Made by a program: the position numbers and the translations under genes. Source: Ruminococcus sp. (GTDB lineage Bacteria; Bacillota; Clostridia; Oscillospirales; Acutalibacteraceae). From it: 24,147 bases of DNA. How positions within the stretch are numbered: position 1 is the stretch's first letter; every line of letters begins with the position of its first letter. Where the stretch lies: the NCBI GenBank assembly GCA_004556705.1, contig SFGA01000028.1, positions 1 to 24,147 on the forward strand. The letters run 5' to 3'. The notes beneath the pieces were generated by a model. It was not told the origin of the DNA and searched no databases. It was given only the letters and a program-made list of their open reading frames with translations. Shown piece after piece: positions 12,449 through 19,952 of the stretch.

Positions 12449-12477
12449 ATTTTAACAGCGTTGTAAGGTTTTGTCAA
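12449..12477 (-). promoter_or_regulatory. Promoter of rplU-prp-rpmA
   Basis: On the minus strand: TTGACA (12477-12472), a 17-nt spacer, and TAAAAT (12454-12449). A small AT hairpin, GAAAAA-CTTA-TTTTTC (12495-12480), lies just upstream. It may weakly terminate the lysozyme transcript. Confidence 0.85.
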
Positions 12478-12503
12478 GAGAAAAATAAGTTTTTCAATCT
12501 TTA

Positions 12504-14036
12504 TCAAATGATTGTCTGCTCCGTAGCCTCCGTTAAAGGTTCATTGGTCTGCTTTTCGGTTGTTTCCTCGACGGTTGTGCTCTCCGCCTTTTCCTTTATT
12601 GCGGCAAGCTTTTTGTTGAGCGCCGAAACAACTCTTTGGTCGGACAGCGAATTTACAGCCGAAAAAGCCGAATTATAATTGTCATCGGTCGGATTTTCCG
12701 AATAGGCGTTTACAAGTGCCTCCGCCCCCGTATATTTTGCAAGCTCAAGACTGTCGGACACAAAGATGACATTCGAGCCTGCCTTCGACATATCATTGCC
12801 CTTTGCGTAATCGTAAAATGAAATGTCAAGGTCGACTTTATATTTTATTCCGCTGATTTTTCCTTTTTCGGAATACTGCCACATCTTGTAACAGTGGGAA
12901 AAATCGGTCACGGACTTAGTGTAATGCGCCACCCAGATATTATAGCCGGAGATACGGGAAAATGTGAGCTCGTCGTCATAAAATGCCTTGCTTGCGTAAA
13001 TTCCCGCTTTATAGCCGGAGTTTCTTACCGTCTCGCAAAATGCCACGGCACAGTCGGTTCTCACACGCTTTGAAATTCTGTCCGCCCTGCCGCTTCGTTT
13101 GGCATTGGCGTATTCCATATCGATATAGACAGGATATTGAAGCTTTCTGCCGTTAAGGGTGTTTAAGACAAGGCTTGCTTCCTCTACGGCTTCGTCAACA
13201 TTTACCGCCTGACTGAAAAAGTACACTCCGACATCAATACCGTTTGCCCGTGCGCCGTTGATATTGGCTTCAAACTGCGGGTCTATTCTCATTTTGCCGT
13301 CGCTTCCGTAGCCCCTGTACGCTATTCTTATAATTGCGTAATCAACGCCTGCCGCCTTGACCTGCGCCCAGTCGATAGTGCCTTGATGCTTGGAAACGTC
13401 TATCCCCGTCCTTGACGCCTTTGCGCCGTAATTGTTGAAATAATATCTAAATCCGCCGATTGTGGCATGACCTATTATACGCTCGGACGAATTGCCGAAC
13501 AGGAATATATCGTTATTTATTCTCACGGGACCCTGAAGTCCGCCCGATACGGCATAGGTATAATCCGTAAGCAAGGATTTGTCCGCCTTTGCGGTGCCGA
13601 TTGTAGCGGCCGAAATGACAACATCCGAATTGTTACCGTTTGTTGAGGAGTCAACTACCCTGTTGCCGCCCGAGTCCTCGTCAACCCTGTCGTCGCCCGT
13701 GGCAACCGCCGCTTTGACGGTTTTATCACGCTTAAACTTTGACTTGTTCAAGGTTTCCGCCTCGGTCGCAGCCTCCGAAGAAGTTTCCTCCTGTGTTTCG
13801 GGCTGTGTTGTCGTCTGCGTTACCGTTTCATATTCCTCGGGCAGATTTTCCGACACGGGAGAAGCGGTTATATGCGGCAAAAACGAGGTTGCAAAAAGCA
13901 CCGCCGCAAAGGTCAGCACAAAAAGCACGACGGAGCAAGCTATTCTTGCCTTACCGTTATATAAAAGACGTTCAAAATCAACGCTTGTAATTTTCTCTTT
14001 TAATTTTGTCAATACTTGCCTGTTGTTCTCTTTCAT
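12504..14036 (-). CDS. Membrane-anchored GH25 lysozyme-like muramidase
   Basis: A 510-residue protein. A basic cytosolic N-terminus precedes one membrane segment (about 31-52) with no evident signal-peptidase site. A Thr/Glu-rich spacer follows (about 60-95), then a linker that includes one GFRYYFNNYGAK stretch resembling a cell-wall-binding repeat. The glycoside hydrolase family 25 domain covers about 209-400: GIDVSKHQGTIDW with D213, and YPVYIDMEYA with D306 and E308, the catalytic acidic set. A C-terminal tail ends in another Thr/Glu-rich stretch. It should cleave peptidoglycan (N-acetylmuramic acid to N-acetylglucosamine bonds) outside the cell while tethered to the membrane. The ATG at 14036 has GGAG 8 nt upstream; a GTG at 14045 is a less likely start. 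It has its own promoter. Confidence 0.9.
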   Translation of the reverse strand: MKENNRQVLTKLKEKITSVDFERLLYNGKARIACSVVLFVLTFAAVLFATSFLPHITASPVSENLPEEYETVTQTTTQPETQEETSSEAATEAETLNKSKFKRDKTVKAAVATGDDRVDEDSGGNRVVDSSTNGNNSDVVISAATIGTAKADKSLLTDYTYAVSGGLQGPVRINNDIFLFGNSSERIIGHATIGGFRYYFNNYGAKASRTGIDVSKHQGTIDWAQVKAAGVDYAIIRIAYRGYGSDGKMRIDPQFEANINGARANGIDVGVYFFSQAVNVDEAVEEASLVLNTLNGRKLQYPVYIDMEYANAKRSGRADRISKRVRTDCAVAFCETVRNSGYKAGIYASKAFYDDELTFSRISGYNIWVAHYTKSVTDFSHCYKMWQYSEKGKISGIKYKVDLDISFYDYAKGNDMSKAGSNVIFVSDSLELAKYTGAEALVNAYSENPTDDNYNSAFSAVNSLSDQRVVSALNKKLAAIKEKAESTTVEETTEKQTNEPLTEATEQTII

Positions 14037-14057
14037 TTTCCACACTCCAATGCTGAA

Positions 14058-14086
14058 ATTATACTACAAGCAGGCAACTATTGCAA
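14058..14086 (-). promoter_or_regulatory. Promoter of the GH25 lysozyme gene
   Basis: On the minus strand: TTGCAA (14086-14081), a 17-nt spacer, and TATAAT (14063-14058). Predicted initiation is about 15 nt before the start codon. Confidence 0.75.
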
Positions 14087-14102
14087 TAACAATAAAAAAC
14101 AA

Positions 14103-14124
14103 GACACATCCTTTTGGAATGTGC
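14103..14124 (-). terminator. Terminator of the hemolysin III gene
   Basis: On the minus strand a stem around an AAAA loop (GCACATTCC-AAAA-GGATGTGT, one bulged base) is followed by CTTGTTTTTTATT. It lies about 24 nt after the hemolysin III stop and just upstream of the lysozyme promoter. Confidence 0.7.
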
Positions 14125-14148
14125 CCTGTAAACTGTTTTGAATATTCG

Positions 14149-14820
14149 TTATACGGTAAAGACATATAAGAACAACGAGAAGAAATGAAGTATCGAGCCT
14201 GCAAGCACAAAGAAGTGGAACACGCTGTGGAAATACTTTTTCTTCGCACCGATACCGTAAAGTATTGCGCCGAGCGTATAAGCTATACCGCCCGAGACGA
14301 GCAAATAAACTGCTCTGTGGTCAATGCAGTTCCAGAGTGTCCTTACGCAGACAATTATCATCCAGCCAAGCGCAAGATACAGTATCATCTGAATTGTTTT
14401 CGTTGTGTTGAACAAAAAGAAAGTCATAAACATTGCAATAACGACCGTTACCCACGCAACCGCCAAGACCGCTACGCCTGCCTTAAAGTTCACGGGCATT
14501 ATGACAAGCCAAGCAAACGGGGTTATCGTTCCGGCTATCATAAGGTATATCATTGAATGGTCAACCATTCTCATTGCCTTTTTTCCGTTGTTGGGACGAA
14601 GTGCGTGATAAACCGCCGAGCAGGTGTACATGGCAATCATTGTAAATCCGTAGATTAAAGCCGCTATAAGATACTGCCACGACCAAGCCTTAAACGCCTT
14701 ATAAATGCACAGGAGGGTTGCGAGAACGGAAAGTCCTCCTCCGACCATATGGCTTATCGAGTTTATCCAATCCTCGGTTCGGGTATAATCTGCAAGTTTA
14801 ATTGAGTCAAGCTTTGACAT
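14149..14820 (-). CDS. Hemolysin III family (PAQR-type) membrane protein
   Basis: A 223-residue protein with seven predicted membrane segments. It carries the family's conserved metal-site residues: WINSISHMVGG near the N-terminus, CSAVYHAL, DHSMIYLMIAGTITPF, and the late FHFFVLAGSILHFFSLF. Members belong to the CREST/PAQR superfamily of putative membrane hydrolases; the 'hemolysin' name comes from Bacillus cereus and does not imply toxicity. AGGAG 7-8 nt before the ATG at 14820 fixes the start, and an upstream in-frame ATG at 14844 lacks such a site. It is monocistronic, with its own promoter and terminator. Confidence 0.92.
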   Translation of the reverse strand: MSKLDSIKLADYTRTEDWINSISHMVGGGLSVLATLLCIYKAFKAWSWQYLIAALIYGFTMIAMYTCSAVYHALRPNNGKKAMRMVDHSMIYLMIAGTITPFAWLVIMPVNFKAGVAVLAVAWVTVVIAMFMTFFLFNTTKTIQMILYLALGWMIIVCVRTLWNCIDHRAVYLLVSGGIAYTLGAILYGIGAKKKYFHSVFHFFVLAGSILHFFSLFLYVFTV

Positions 14821-14903
14821 TGTAATTCTCCTTTTTCTTTGCAAATTTTCGGCTGTTACGCCTTAAATTACCCTTACCTATCTTTTTAATTACCTTAACT
14901 GCA

Positions 14904-14932
14904 ATTATATCAAAGTCGCCGTGCTTTTTCAA
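14904..14932 (-). promoter_or_regulatory. Promoter of the hemolysin III gene
   Basis: On the minus strand: TTGAAA (14932-14927), a 17-nt spacer, and TATAAT (14909-14904). It begins about 40 nt after the end of the truncated symporter reading frame. Confidence 0.8.
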
Positions 14933-14973
14933 GCCTTCCCATTGATTATTGTCAATTATCGTTATTGTGTCGA

Positions 14974-16161
14974 TTATCTTTTTACCGTGAGCGTTTCATT
15001 GTCCAAGTCGCCGCCCGTCAGAATTTCCCTTATCGCCGTGTTGAGCGAGGAGGTAAGCCCCGTGAAGATAACCGTGAGAATACCTATCGGAAGCGAAACG
15101 ACTTCTCCTACTTCCTTGCCGAGATAGCCGTTGCGGCAGGTAACATAGAACAAAACATGAAGCACGATTGCTATGATACAGCAAGCTCTGAAGAACTTTC
15201 TCGGGTCTGATTTTGTACCGAGCTTTTCAACAAGCTTCGGGACACCGACGCCTGCGATAAGAAAGCCCGGGAATGTGATGATGTCGATGAAAACGTTGTA
15301 TTTTGTCGTAAACATAAGGTCCGCTACAAAGTAGAAGGAAACCTGATTTGTTACCTTTACGATAAGGAAGAAAATGTTTGCAAGGAAGAGCATAAGAAGC
15401 GGTCTGTTTGAGAAAAGAAGCGAGAAGCACTCCGCAACAGACGGCGACTCCTCGTGATGAACAGTCCTCTCCTTTGTGTTCTTAAACGTAAAGCGTGTGA
15501 ATACAAGTATACCGATTGCCGAAACACAGCCGCCCGTAAGGTAAGCCTTTGCGGTGTGAGTGTTAAAGTAAGGAAGCCAGCCTGCGCACGCAACGAAAAG
15601 ACCGGGCAAAACACCCGAAACGGAACGCACAATCGACGACACGCCGTAAAGCTTTGTTCGTTCAATTCCGTTCGGAGTAATAGCAAACGCCAATGCACCC
15701 ATAGGAATATCGAACGCCGTATATGTAACGTCAAGTCCTATAAAGAGCAAGGTTGTCCACGCAATGCACATCCAATCGGGCATCTGTGAGGGAATACCCA
15801 CGAAAAACAAAATCATTACTGCGGCGATAAACCACGGAGCACGGCGGATATACGGTCTCATCTGACCTTCCTTAGTGCGTGTCTTATCGACGATAACGCC
15901 CATCATCGGGTCATTGATAGCGTCGAATATTCCGCAGTAAAGTCTGATTTTCGAGGCAATTCCCATCGGGTTTGAAAAGCTTGAAAATAATACGTTTGTC
16001 AAGAAGTAGTTGAGGTATTTCGAGCCTGTCATTGAGGTAAACATACCCTGTGCGCCTCTGCCGAGAGCGTAAGAAATCGTTTCTCTCCATGTGAGATAGG
16101 TCTCCTCGCCCACGTCCTTTTTGACGATTTTCGAGTCTAAAAATTATTTTAACTTTGCCAT
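14974..16161 (-). pseudogene. Degenerate GPH-family sugar:cation symporter
   Basis: The continuous frame 14974-16113 (379 residues) is clearly a glycoside-pentoside-hexuronide symporter. It has TYLTWRETISYALGRGAQGM, FDAINDPMMGVIVDKTRT and GQMRPYI, the family's conserved cytoplasmic loop, and about ten membrane segments. Two faults suggest decay. First, an ATG at 16161, placed 15 nt after mtnA and preceded by GGGGGAG, opens MAKLK and then meets TAA (16146-16144) in the same frame. Beyond the stop the frame continues FLDSKIVKKDVGEETYL, the natural run-in to the conserved start; the only start left after the stop is a GTG at 16113 with a poorly spaced AAGGA. Second, the protein ends about 70-100 residues short of the usual 450 or more and lacks the final membrane segments. 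It is the last gene of the nucleoside salvage operon. The solute is unknown. Confidence 0.7.
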
Positions 16162-16176
16162 CTGCTCCCCCTCGGG

Positions 16177-17220
16177 TTATAAAATTTTATTTATTTCACA
16201 GGCAGAGAACACGCCTTTGTCTGTAATAAATGCTGTTATTAAATCGGCGTCGGTTACGTCGAATGCAGGGTTGAGCGCAGAAACGCCGTCGGGTGCCATA
16301 CGCTTTTGATAGTGCATTTCGGTTACCTCATCGGGTGAACGCATTTCGATTTTTATATCGTCGCCCGTGAGAGTGTTTTTGTCAAAGGTTGACACGGGTG
16401 CGCACACATAGAACGGTATTGAATAGTGTTGTGCCAAAATCGCAACGCCCGAAGTGCCGATTTTATTTGCTGTATCGCCGTTTGCGGCAATCCTGTCAGC
16501 ACCGACAAGCACGGCGTCAACAAGCTTGTTTTTCATAACGTAGGAAGCCATATTGTCGCAGATAAGAGTTGTGTCTATCCCCGCTTCGTTGAGCTCATAA
16601 CAAGTAAGCCTTGCCCCCTGCAAAAGAGGACGGGTTTCGTCTGCATAGACTTTTAGATTATGACCGTTTTCTTTTGCGATATATATCGGTGCCAAAGCCG
16701 TTCCGTACTTCACGCAAGCAAGTCTGCCTGCGTTGCAATGAGTTAAAACGGCACTCTTATTTTCCAAGAGTCTCGCTCCGTACTCTCCAATTCGTTTACA
16801 GCACTCGATGTCGTCGCCGTGTATCTGCAAAGCCTTGACCTGTAAGGCTTTTTTGATGTTGTCAAGGTTTTCACCTTTACAGGAGAAAAGCACTTTTTTC
16901 ATCTCTTCAACCGCCCAAAAAAGGTTGACTGCGGTAGGTCTTGAGGACAAAAGGTACTCGCAATTCTCCAAAAATTCCGAAATAAAGCCGTCCTCGTCCG
17001 TCTGCTTGCTCTCGTTCGCAAGAACTGACAATGCAATAGCAGCAGAAACGCCGATACAGGGTGCTCCCCTCAGCTTCAGCTCCTTAATTGCGGTGCAAAT
17101 CTCCTCTTTTTTGCCGAGTGATAGCACAACCGTCTCATTGGGCAGCTTTGTTTGGTCGATTATTACAAGCTTATTGTTTTCGGTATCGTAAGCGACGGTT
17201 TCGCCGTGTAAATCAAACAT
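16177..17220 (-). CDS. mtnA: MtnA-type sugar-1-phosphate isomerase (methylthioribose-1-phosphate isomerase family)
   Basis: A 347-residue aldose-ketose isomerase of the MtnA/eIF2B-like family. Motifs: LRGAPCIGVSAAIAL, THCNAGRLACVKYGTALAPIY (catalytic Cys of CNAG), ETRPLLQGARLT, ICDNMASYVM, and VGADRIAANGDTANKIGT with the catalytic Asp. MtnA converts 5-methylthioribose-1-phosphate to the ribulose form. Relatives also act on 5-deoxyribose-1-phosphate or ribose-1-phosphate. Here it overlaps the phosphorylase gene by 8 nt (ATGTTTGA) and lies two genes after an MTA/SAH-type deaminase, so its substrate is probably the sugar phosphate that the phosphorylase makes. The other methionine-salvage genes (mtnK, mtnBCD) and an aldolase are absent from the window. 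Length is typical. Confidence 0.9.
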   Translation of the reverse strand: MFDLHGETVAYDTENNKLVIIDQTKLPNETVVLSLGKKEEICTAIKELKLRGAPCIGVSAAIALSVLANESKQTDEDGFISEFLENCEYLLSSRPTAVNLFWAVEEMKKVLFSCKGENLDNIKKALQVKALQIHGDDIECCKRIGEYGARLLENKSAVLTHCNAGRLACVKYGTALAPIYIAKENGHNLKVYADETRPLLQGARLTCYELNEAGIDTTLICDNMASYVMKNKLVDAVLVGADRIAANGDTANKIGTSGVAILAQHYSIPFYVCAPVSTFDKNTLTGDDIKIEMRSPDEVTEMHYQKRMAPDGVSALNPAFDVTDADLITAFITDKGVFSACEINKIL

Positions 17221-18031
17221 TCGGCAGCTCTCCGATTATCTTTATAATTAGCTTTTGCATTTCCTCAGCCTTTTTCCTGCCTGCTTCGAGGACTTCCTCT
17301 TCCGTCAGCGTTTGGTCGAGAATACCCGAAGCCATATTTGAAATGAGAGAAAACGCAAGAACACGCATTTTACAATGATTAGCCGCTATAACCTCGGGAA
17401 CGGTTGACATTCCGACAGCATCCGCACCCAAAACACGAAATGCTCTGATTTCAGCCGGAGTTTCATAAGACGGACCTGTGCATCCGATATAAACGCCGTC
17501 CTTGACCTCAACTCCGACAGCCTCTGCGCATTTTTTCGCAAGCGCACGCAAATCGGGGTTGTAGGCATAGCTCATATCGGGAAATCTCACGCCGAAACGC
17601 TCATCATTCTTGCCTATAAGCACATTCGTACCCATAAAATTTATGTGGTCGTTGATAAGCATAAGGTCGCCGACGTTAAAATCCTTATTTATACCGCCTG
17701 CGGCATTGGTTACAATCAAGTTTTTAACGCCGAGCAGGTGCATAAGCCTTACGGGGAGCACAATATCCTTCATATCGTAGCCCTCGTAGAAATGAAATCT
17801 GCCCTGCATACAAATAACAGGTCTGCCCGAAATAGTACCCACGATAAACCTGCCCTTATGACCGGGTGCAGTGGATACGGGAAAACCGTCAATATCTTTA
17901 TAGTCAATATAGGTGGGATTTTCGATTTTCTCACCGAGCGAGCCGAGTCCCGAGCCTAAAATTATGCCTGTTTCGGGGGAAATATCGATTTTTGATTTGA
18001 GAAAATCAAGCATTTTTTCGATTTTATCCAT
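17213..18031 (-). CDS. punA: Purine nucleoside phosphorylase, trimeric 6-oxopurine type
   Basis: A 272-residue PNP-I family phosphorylase. Motifs: GIILGSGLG, the phosphate-binding GHKGRF, GRFHFYEGY, TNAAGGIN, GPSYETPAEIR with the base-contacting Glu, and FSLISNMASGI. The Asn in this last segment corresponds to the human PNP Asn that favours 6-oxopurines (inosine, guanosine); true MTA phosphorylases have Asp there. It should therefore split inosine-type nucleosides with phosphate, giving hypoxanthine and a pentose-1-phosphate. That suits the upstream deaminase, which converts adenine nucleosides to inosine forms. It overlaps the deaminase gene by 8 nt and mtnA by 8 nt. Whether it accepts 5'-deoxy or 5'-methylthio sugars is inference from context. 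Confidence 0.93.
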   Translation of the reverse strand: MDKIEKMLDFLKSKIDISPETGIILGSGLGSLGEKIENPTYIDYKDIDGFPVSTAPGHKGRFIVGTISGRPVICMQGRFHFYEGYDMKDIVLPVRLMHLLGVKNLIVTNAAGGINKDFNVGDLMLINDHINFMGTNVLIGKNDERFGVRFPDMSYAYNPDLRALAKKCAEAVGVEVKDGVYIGCTGPSYETPAEIRAFRVLGADAVGMSTVPEVIAANHCKMRVLAFSLISNMASGILDQTLTEEEVLEAGRKKAEEMQKLIIKIIGELPNV

Positions 18032-19328
18032 TTTGAACCTCCGAGACTACCTCTGCCACGATTTTATTTACCTTGTAGCCGAGCTTCTCAATATCAATGG
18101 TCGTATATTCGCCGTTTTTATATAAAACCTTGCCGTCAACCATAGTCAAAACGACGTCCGATTTTTCGGCTGAATAGACAATGTTGCTCACAACGTCAAA
18201 CGACGGGTACATATTCGGCTTATCGGTGTCGATTACCGTAATATCAGCCTTGTAGCCCTCCTTGATAAGTCCCGTGTCAAGCCTCTGCTGTGCCTGTGCG
18301 CCGTTATAGGTTGCCATTTTAAGCACTGTTTTCGGCGAAACAACGTCGGGTTTGCCCGTAATTCCCTTTGGAAGAATAGACGCAAGGTACATTTCACGGA
18401 GCATATCAAGTCCGTTGTTGCTTGAAGCGGAGTCCGTGCCGATTGCAACGTTTATGCCGCTTTCGAGCAAGGCATTTGTATCGCAAACGCCGCTGCCGAG
18501 CTTCAAATTACTTGCAGGACAATGTGCAACGCTGACGCCGTTTTCCTTGATAATATCCCTGTCCTCGTCGCTTATATATACACAATGAGCGAAAACCGTC
18601 GGTCTCTCAAGCACGCCTGCATCATAGAAAAGCCTTGTGGGAGTTTTGCCGTATTTCTTTATGCAATTCTCGTGCTCCGCCCTTGTCTCCGAAACGTGAA
18701 TATGATTGACCTGTCCGAAGTCGTTTTCCCTTGCAAACTCGCCGAACTGCTCAATCATTGAAAGCATATTTGTATATTCCGAGTGAAGCGACATATCGAT
18801 TTTTATTCTGCCGTTTTCGGTGTTATGATACTGCCTTACGCCGTCGAGAGCCTCTTTAACACGGTAGCTGTCGAAGAAGCTTTTTTCATCGGAAAATGAC
18901 GAAATCGAACGTCCGAAATTGATTTTCATTCCGCTTTCACGGGCAGCCTTGATAACTCCGTCCTGAAAAAAGTACATATCGGAAAACGAGGTTGTTCCGC
19001 AGGCGAGCATTTCGGCCGCCGAAAGAAGCGTGCCGTAATAGGCTCTGTCGATATCCAGCCTGTCCTCAAACGGAAAAACCTTTTCATTTAGCCAACGGTC
19101 AAGCGGCAAATTTTCCGCATATCCCCTCAAAAGCGTCATAGTCGAATGGGTGTGAGCGTTGACAAAGCCGGGCAGCAAAACCTTGTTTTTTCCGTCGTAA
19201 ATATCGGAAAACTCGCCGTCCGGTCTTGTTTTTCCGACATAGGTTATCCTGTCGCCCTGCGTTAAAACATACATATCGCTTTGGTAATCGAAATTTTCAT
19301 CGATTACACCGATTTTTTCAAATAACAT
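18024..19328 (-). CDS. mtaD: 5'-methylthioadenosine / S-adenosylhomocysteine / 5'-deoxyadenosine deaminase
   Basis: A 434-residue amidohydrolase of the MtaD/DadD family. Zinc and catalytic residues are visible: NAHTHST (H59, H61), HIHVSET, FAHCVY and the Asp of IGTDSASSNN. LPLDRWLNEKVFPFE and LLRGYAENL are typical of adenosine-type deaminases in the ATZ/TRZ-like branch. The reaction replaces the adenine 6-amino group with oxygen on MTA, SAH or 5'-deoxyadenosine. It starts 9 nt after the cyclophilin gene with AGAGG upstream, and overlaps the phosphorylase by 8 nt. The tight coupling to a 6-oxopurine phosphorylase and an MtnA isomerase argues for salvage of SAM-derived 5'-modified adenosines. 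The preferred substrate cannot be told from sequence. Confidence 0.92.
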   Translation of the reverse strand: MLFEKIGVIDENFDYQSDMYVLTQGDRITYVGKTRPDGEFSDIYDGKNKVLLPGFVNAHTHSTMTLLRGYAENLPLDRWLNEKVFPFEDRLDIDRAYYGTLLSAAEMLACGTTSFSDMYFFQDGVIKAARESGMKINFGRSISSFSDEKSFFDSYRVKEALDGVRQYHNTENGRIKIDMSLHSEYTNMLSMIEQFGEFARENDFGQVNHIHVSETRAEHENCIKKYGKTPTRLFYDAGVLERPTVFAHCVYISDEDRDIIKENGVSVAHCPASNLKLGSGVCDTNALLESGINVAIGTDSASSNNGLDMLREMYLASILPKGITGKPDVVSPKTVLKMATYNGAQAQQRLDTGLIKEGYKADITVIDTDKPNMYPSFDVVSNIVYSAEKSDVVLTMVDGKVLYKNGEYTTIDIEKLGYKVNKIVAEVVSEVQNG

Positions 19329-19337
19329 AAGTGCCTC

Positions 19338-19937
19338 TTATATCGTTTCAAGCTCGATTTTTTCAATAACTACGTCCTTTGACGGCTTGTTTGCAAAGTA
19401 GTCAACCTTGACGTCTGCGATTTTATCGACAACGTCCATGCCCTCGATTACCTGACCGAAAACGGTGTGATGATAGTCGAGCCACGGTGTGCCGCCCTCT
19501 TTTTCGTACATTTCGATACACTCTGTGGGGAAATATCTCTCGTCTGCGCAACGAAGCTGATCGAGCATATCGTCGGAAACCTCTTTCGCCTGAACGATAA
19601 AGAACTGACTGCCGTTTGTCGAGGGACCTGCGTTAGCCATACAAAGAGCGCCTCTGAAATTGTGAAGCTCGGGGGTAAATTCGTCCTCAAAGGGATGTCC
19701 CCAGATGCTCTCTCCGCCTGTGCCCGTGCCGTTGGGATCTCCGCCCTGAATCATAAAGTCCTTGATTACACGGTGGAAAATCAAGCCGTCATAATATCCG
19801 TTCTTTGCGTGAGTGAGGAAGTTTTCAACCGCTTTGGGTGCGTCCTCTTTGAAAAATTTAATTTTAATGTCGCCCATATTTGTTTTCATTGTGGCAACCG
19901 TTTCGCCCTCTTTAACTGCCGTAAACTGCTTTAACAT
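19338..19937 (-). CDS. Cyclophilin-type peptidyl-prolyl isomerase
   Basis: A 199-residue cyclophilin. Core motifs are present: FHRVIKDFMIQGGDPNGTGTGGESIWG with the catalytic Arg of FHRV, FEDEFTPELHNFRGALCMANAGPSTNGSQFFI, and YHHTVFGQVIEGMDVVDKI. No signal peptide or lipobox is seen, so it is probably cytosolic. An insertion of about 35 residues (MLDQLRCADERYFPTECIEM and following) between the FFI strand and the HTVFG segment makes it longer than the minimal 165-residue fold; such inserts are common in clostridial members. AAGGAG 8 nt upstream fixes the start. It lies 15 nt after the ABC permease gene and 9 nt before the deaminase, apparently in the same transcription unit without functional connection. 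Confidence 0.93.
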   Translation of the reverse strand: MLKQFTAVKEGETVATMKTNMGDIKIKFFKEDAPKAVENFLTHAKNGYYDGLIFHRVIKDFMIQGGDPNGTGTGGESIWGHPFEDEFTPELHNFRGALCMANAGPSTNGSQFFIVQAKEVSDDMLDQLRCADERYFPTECIEMYEKEGGTPWLDYHHTVFGQVIEGMDVVDKIADVKVDYFANKPSKDVVIEKIELETI

Positions 19938-19952
19938 TGTATTTCTCCTTTG

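Noticed and set aside
16113..16161. Readthrough or recoding of the early TAA in the symporter
   Set aside because: No structure or context known to promote readthrough is evident, and the missing C-terminus makes simple gene decay more likely.
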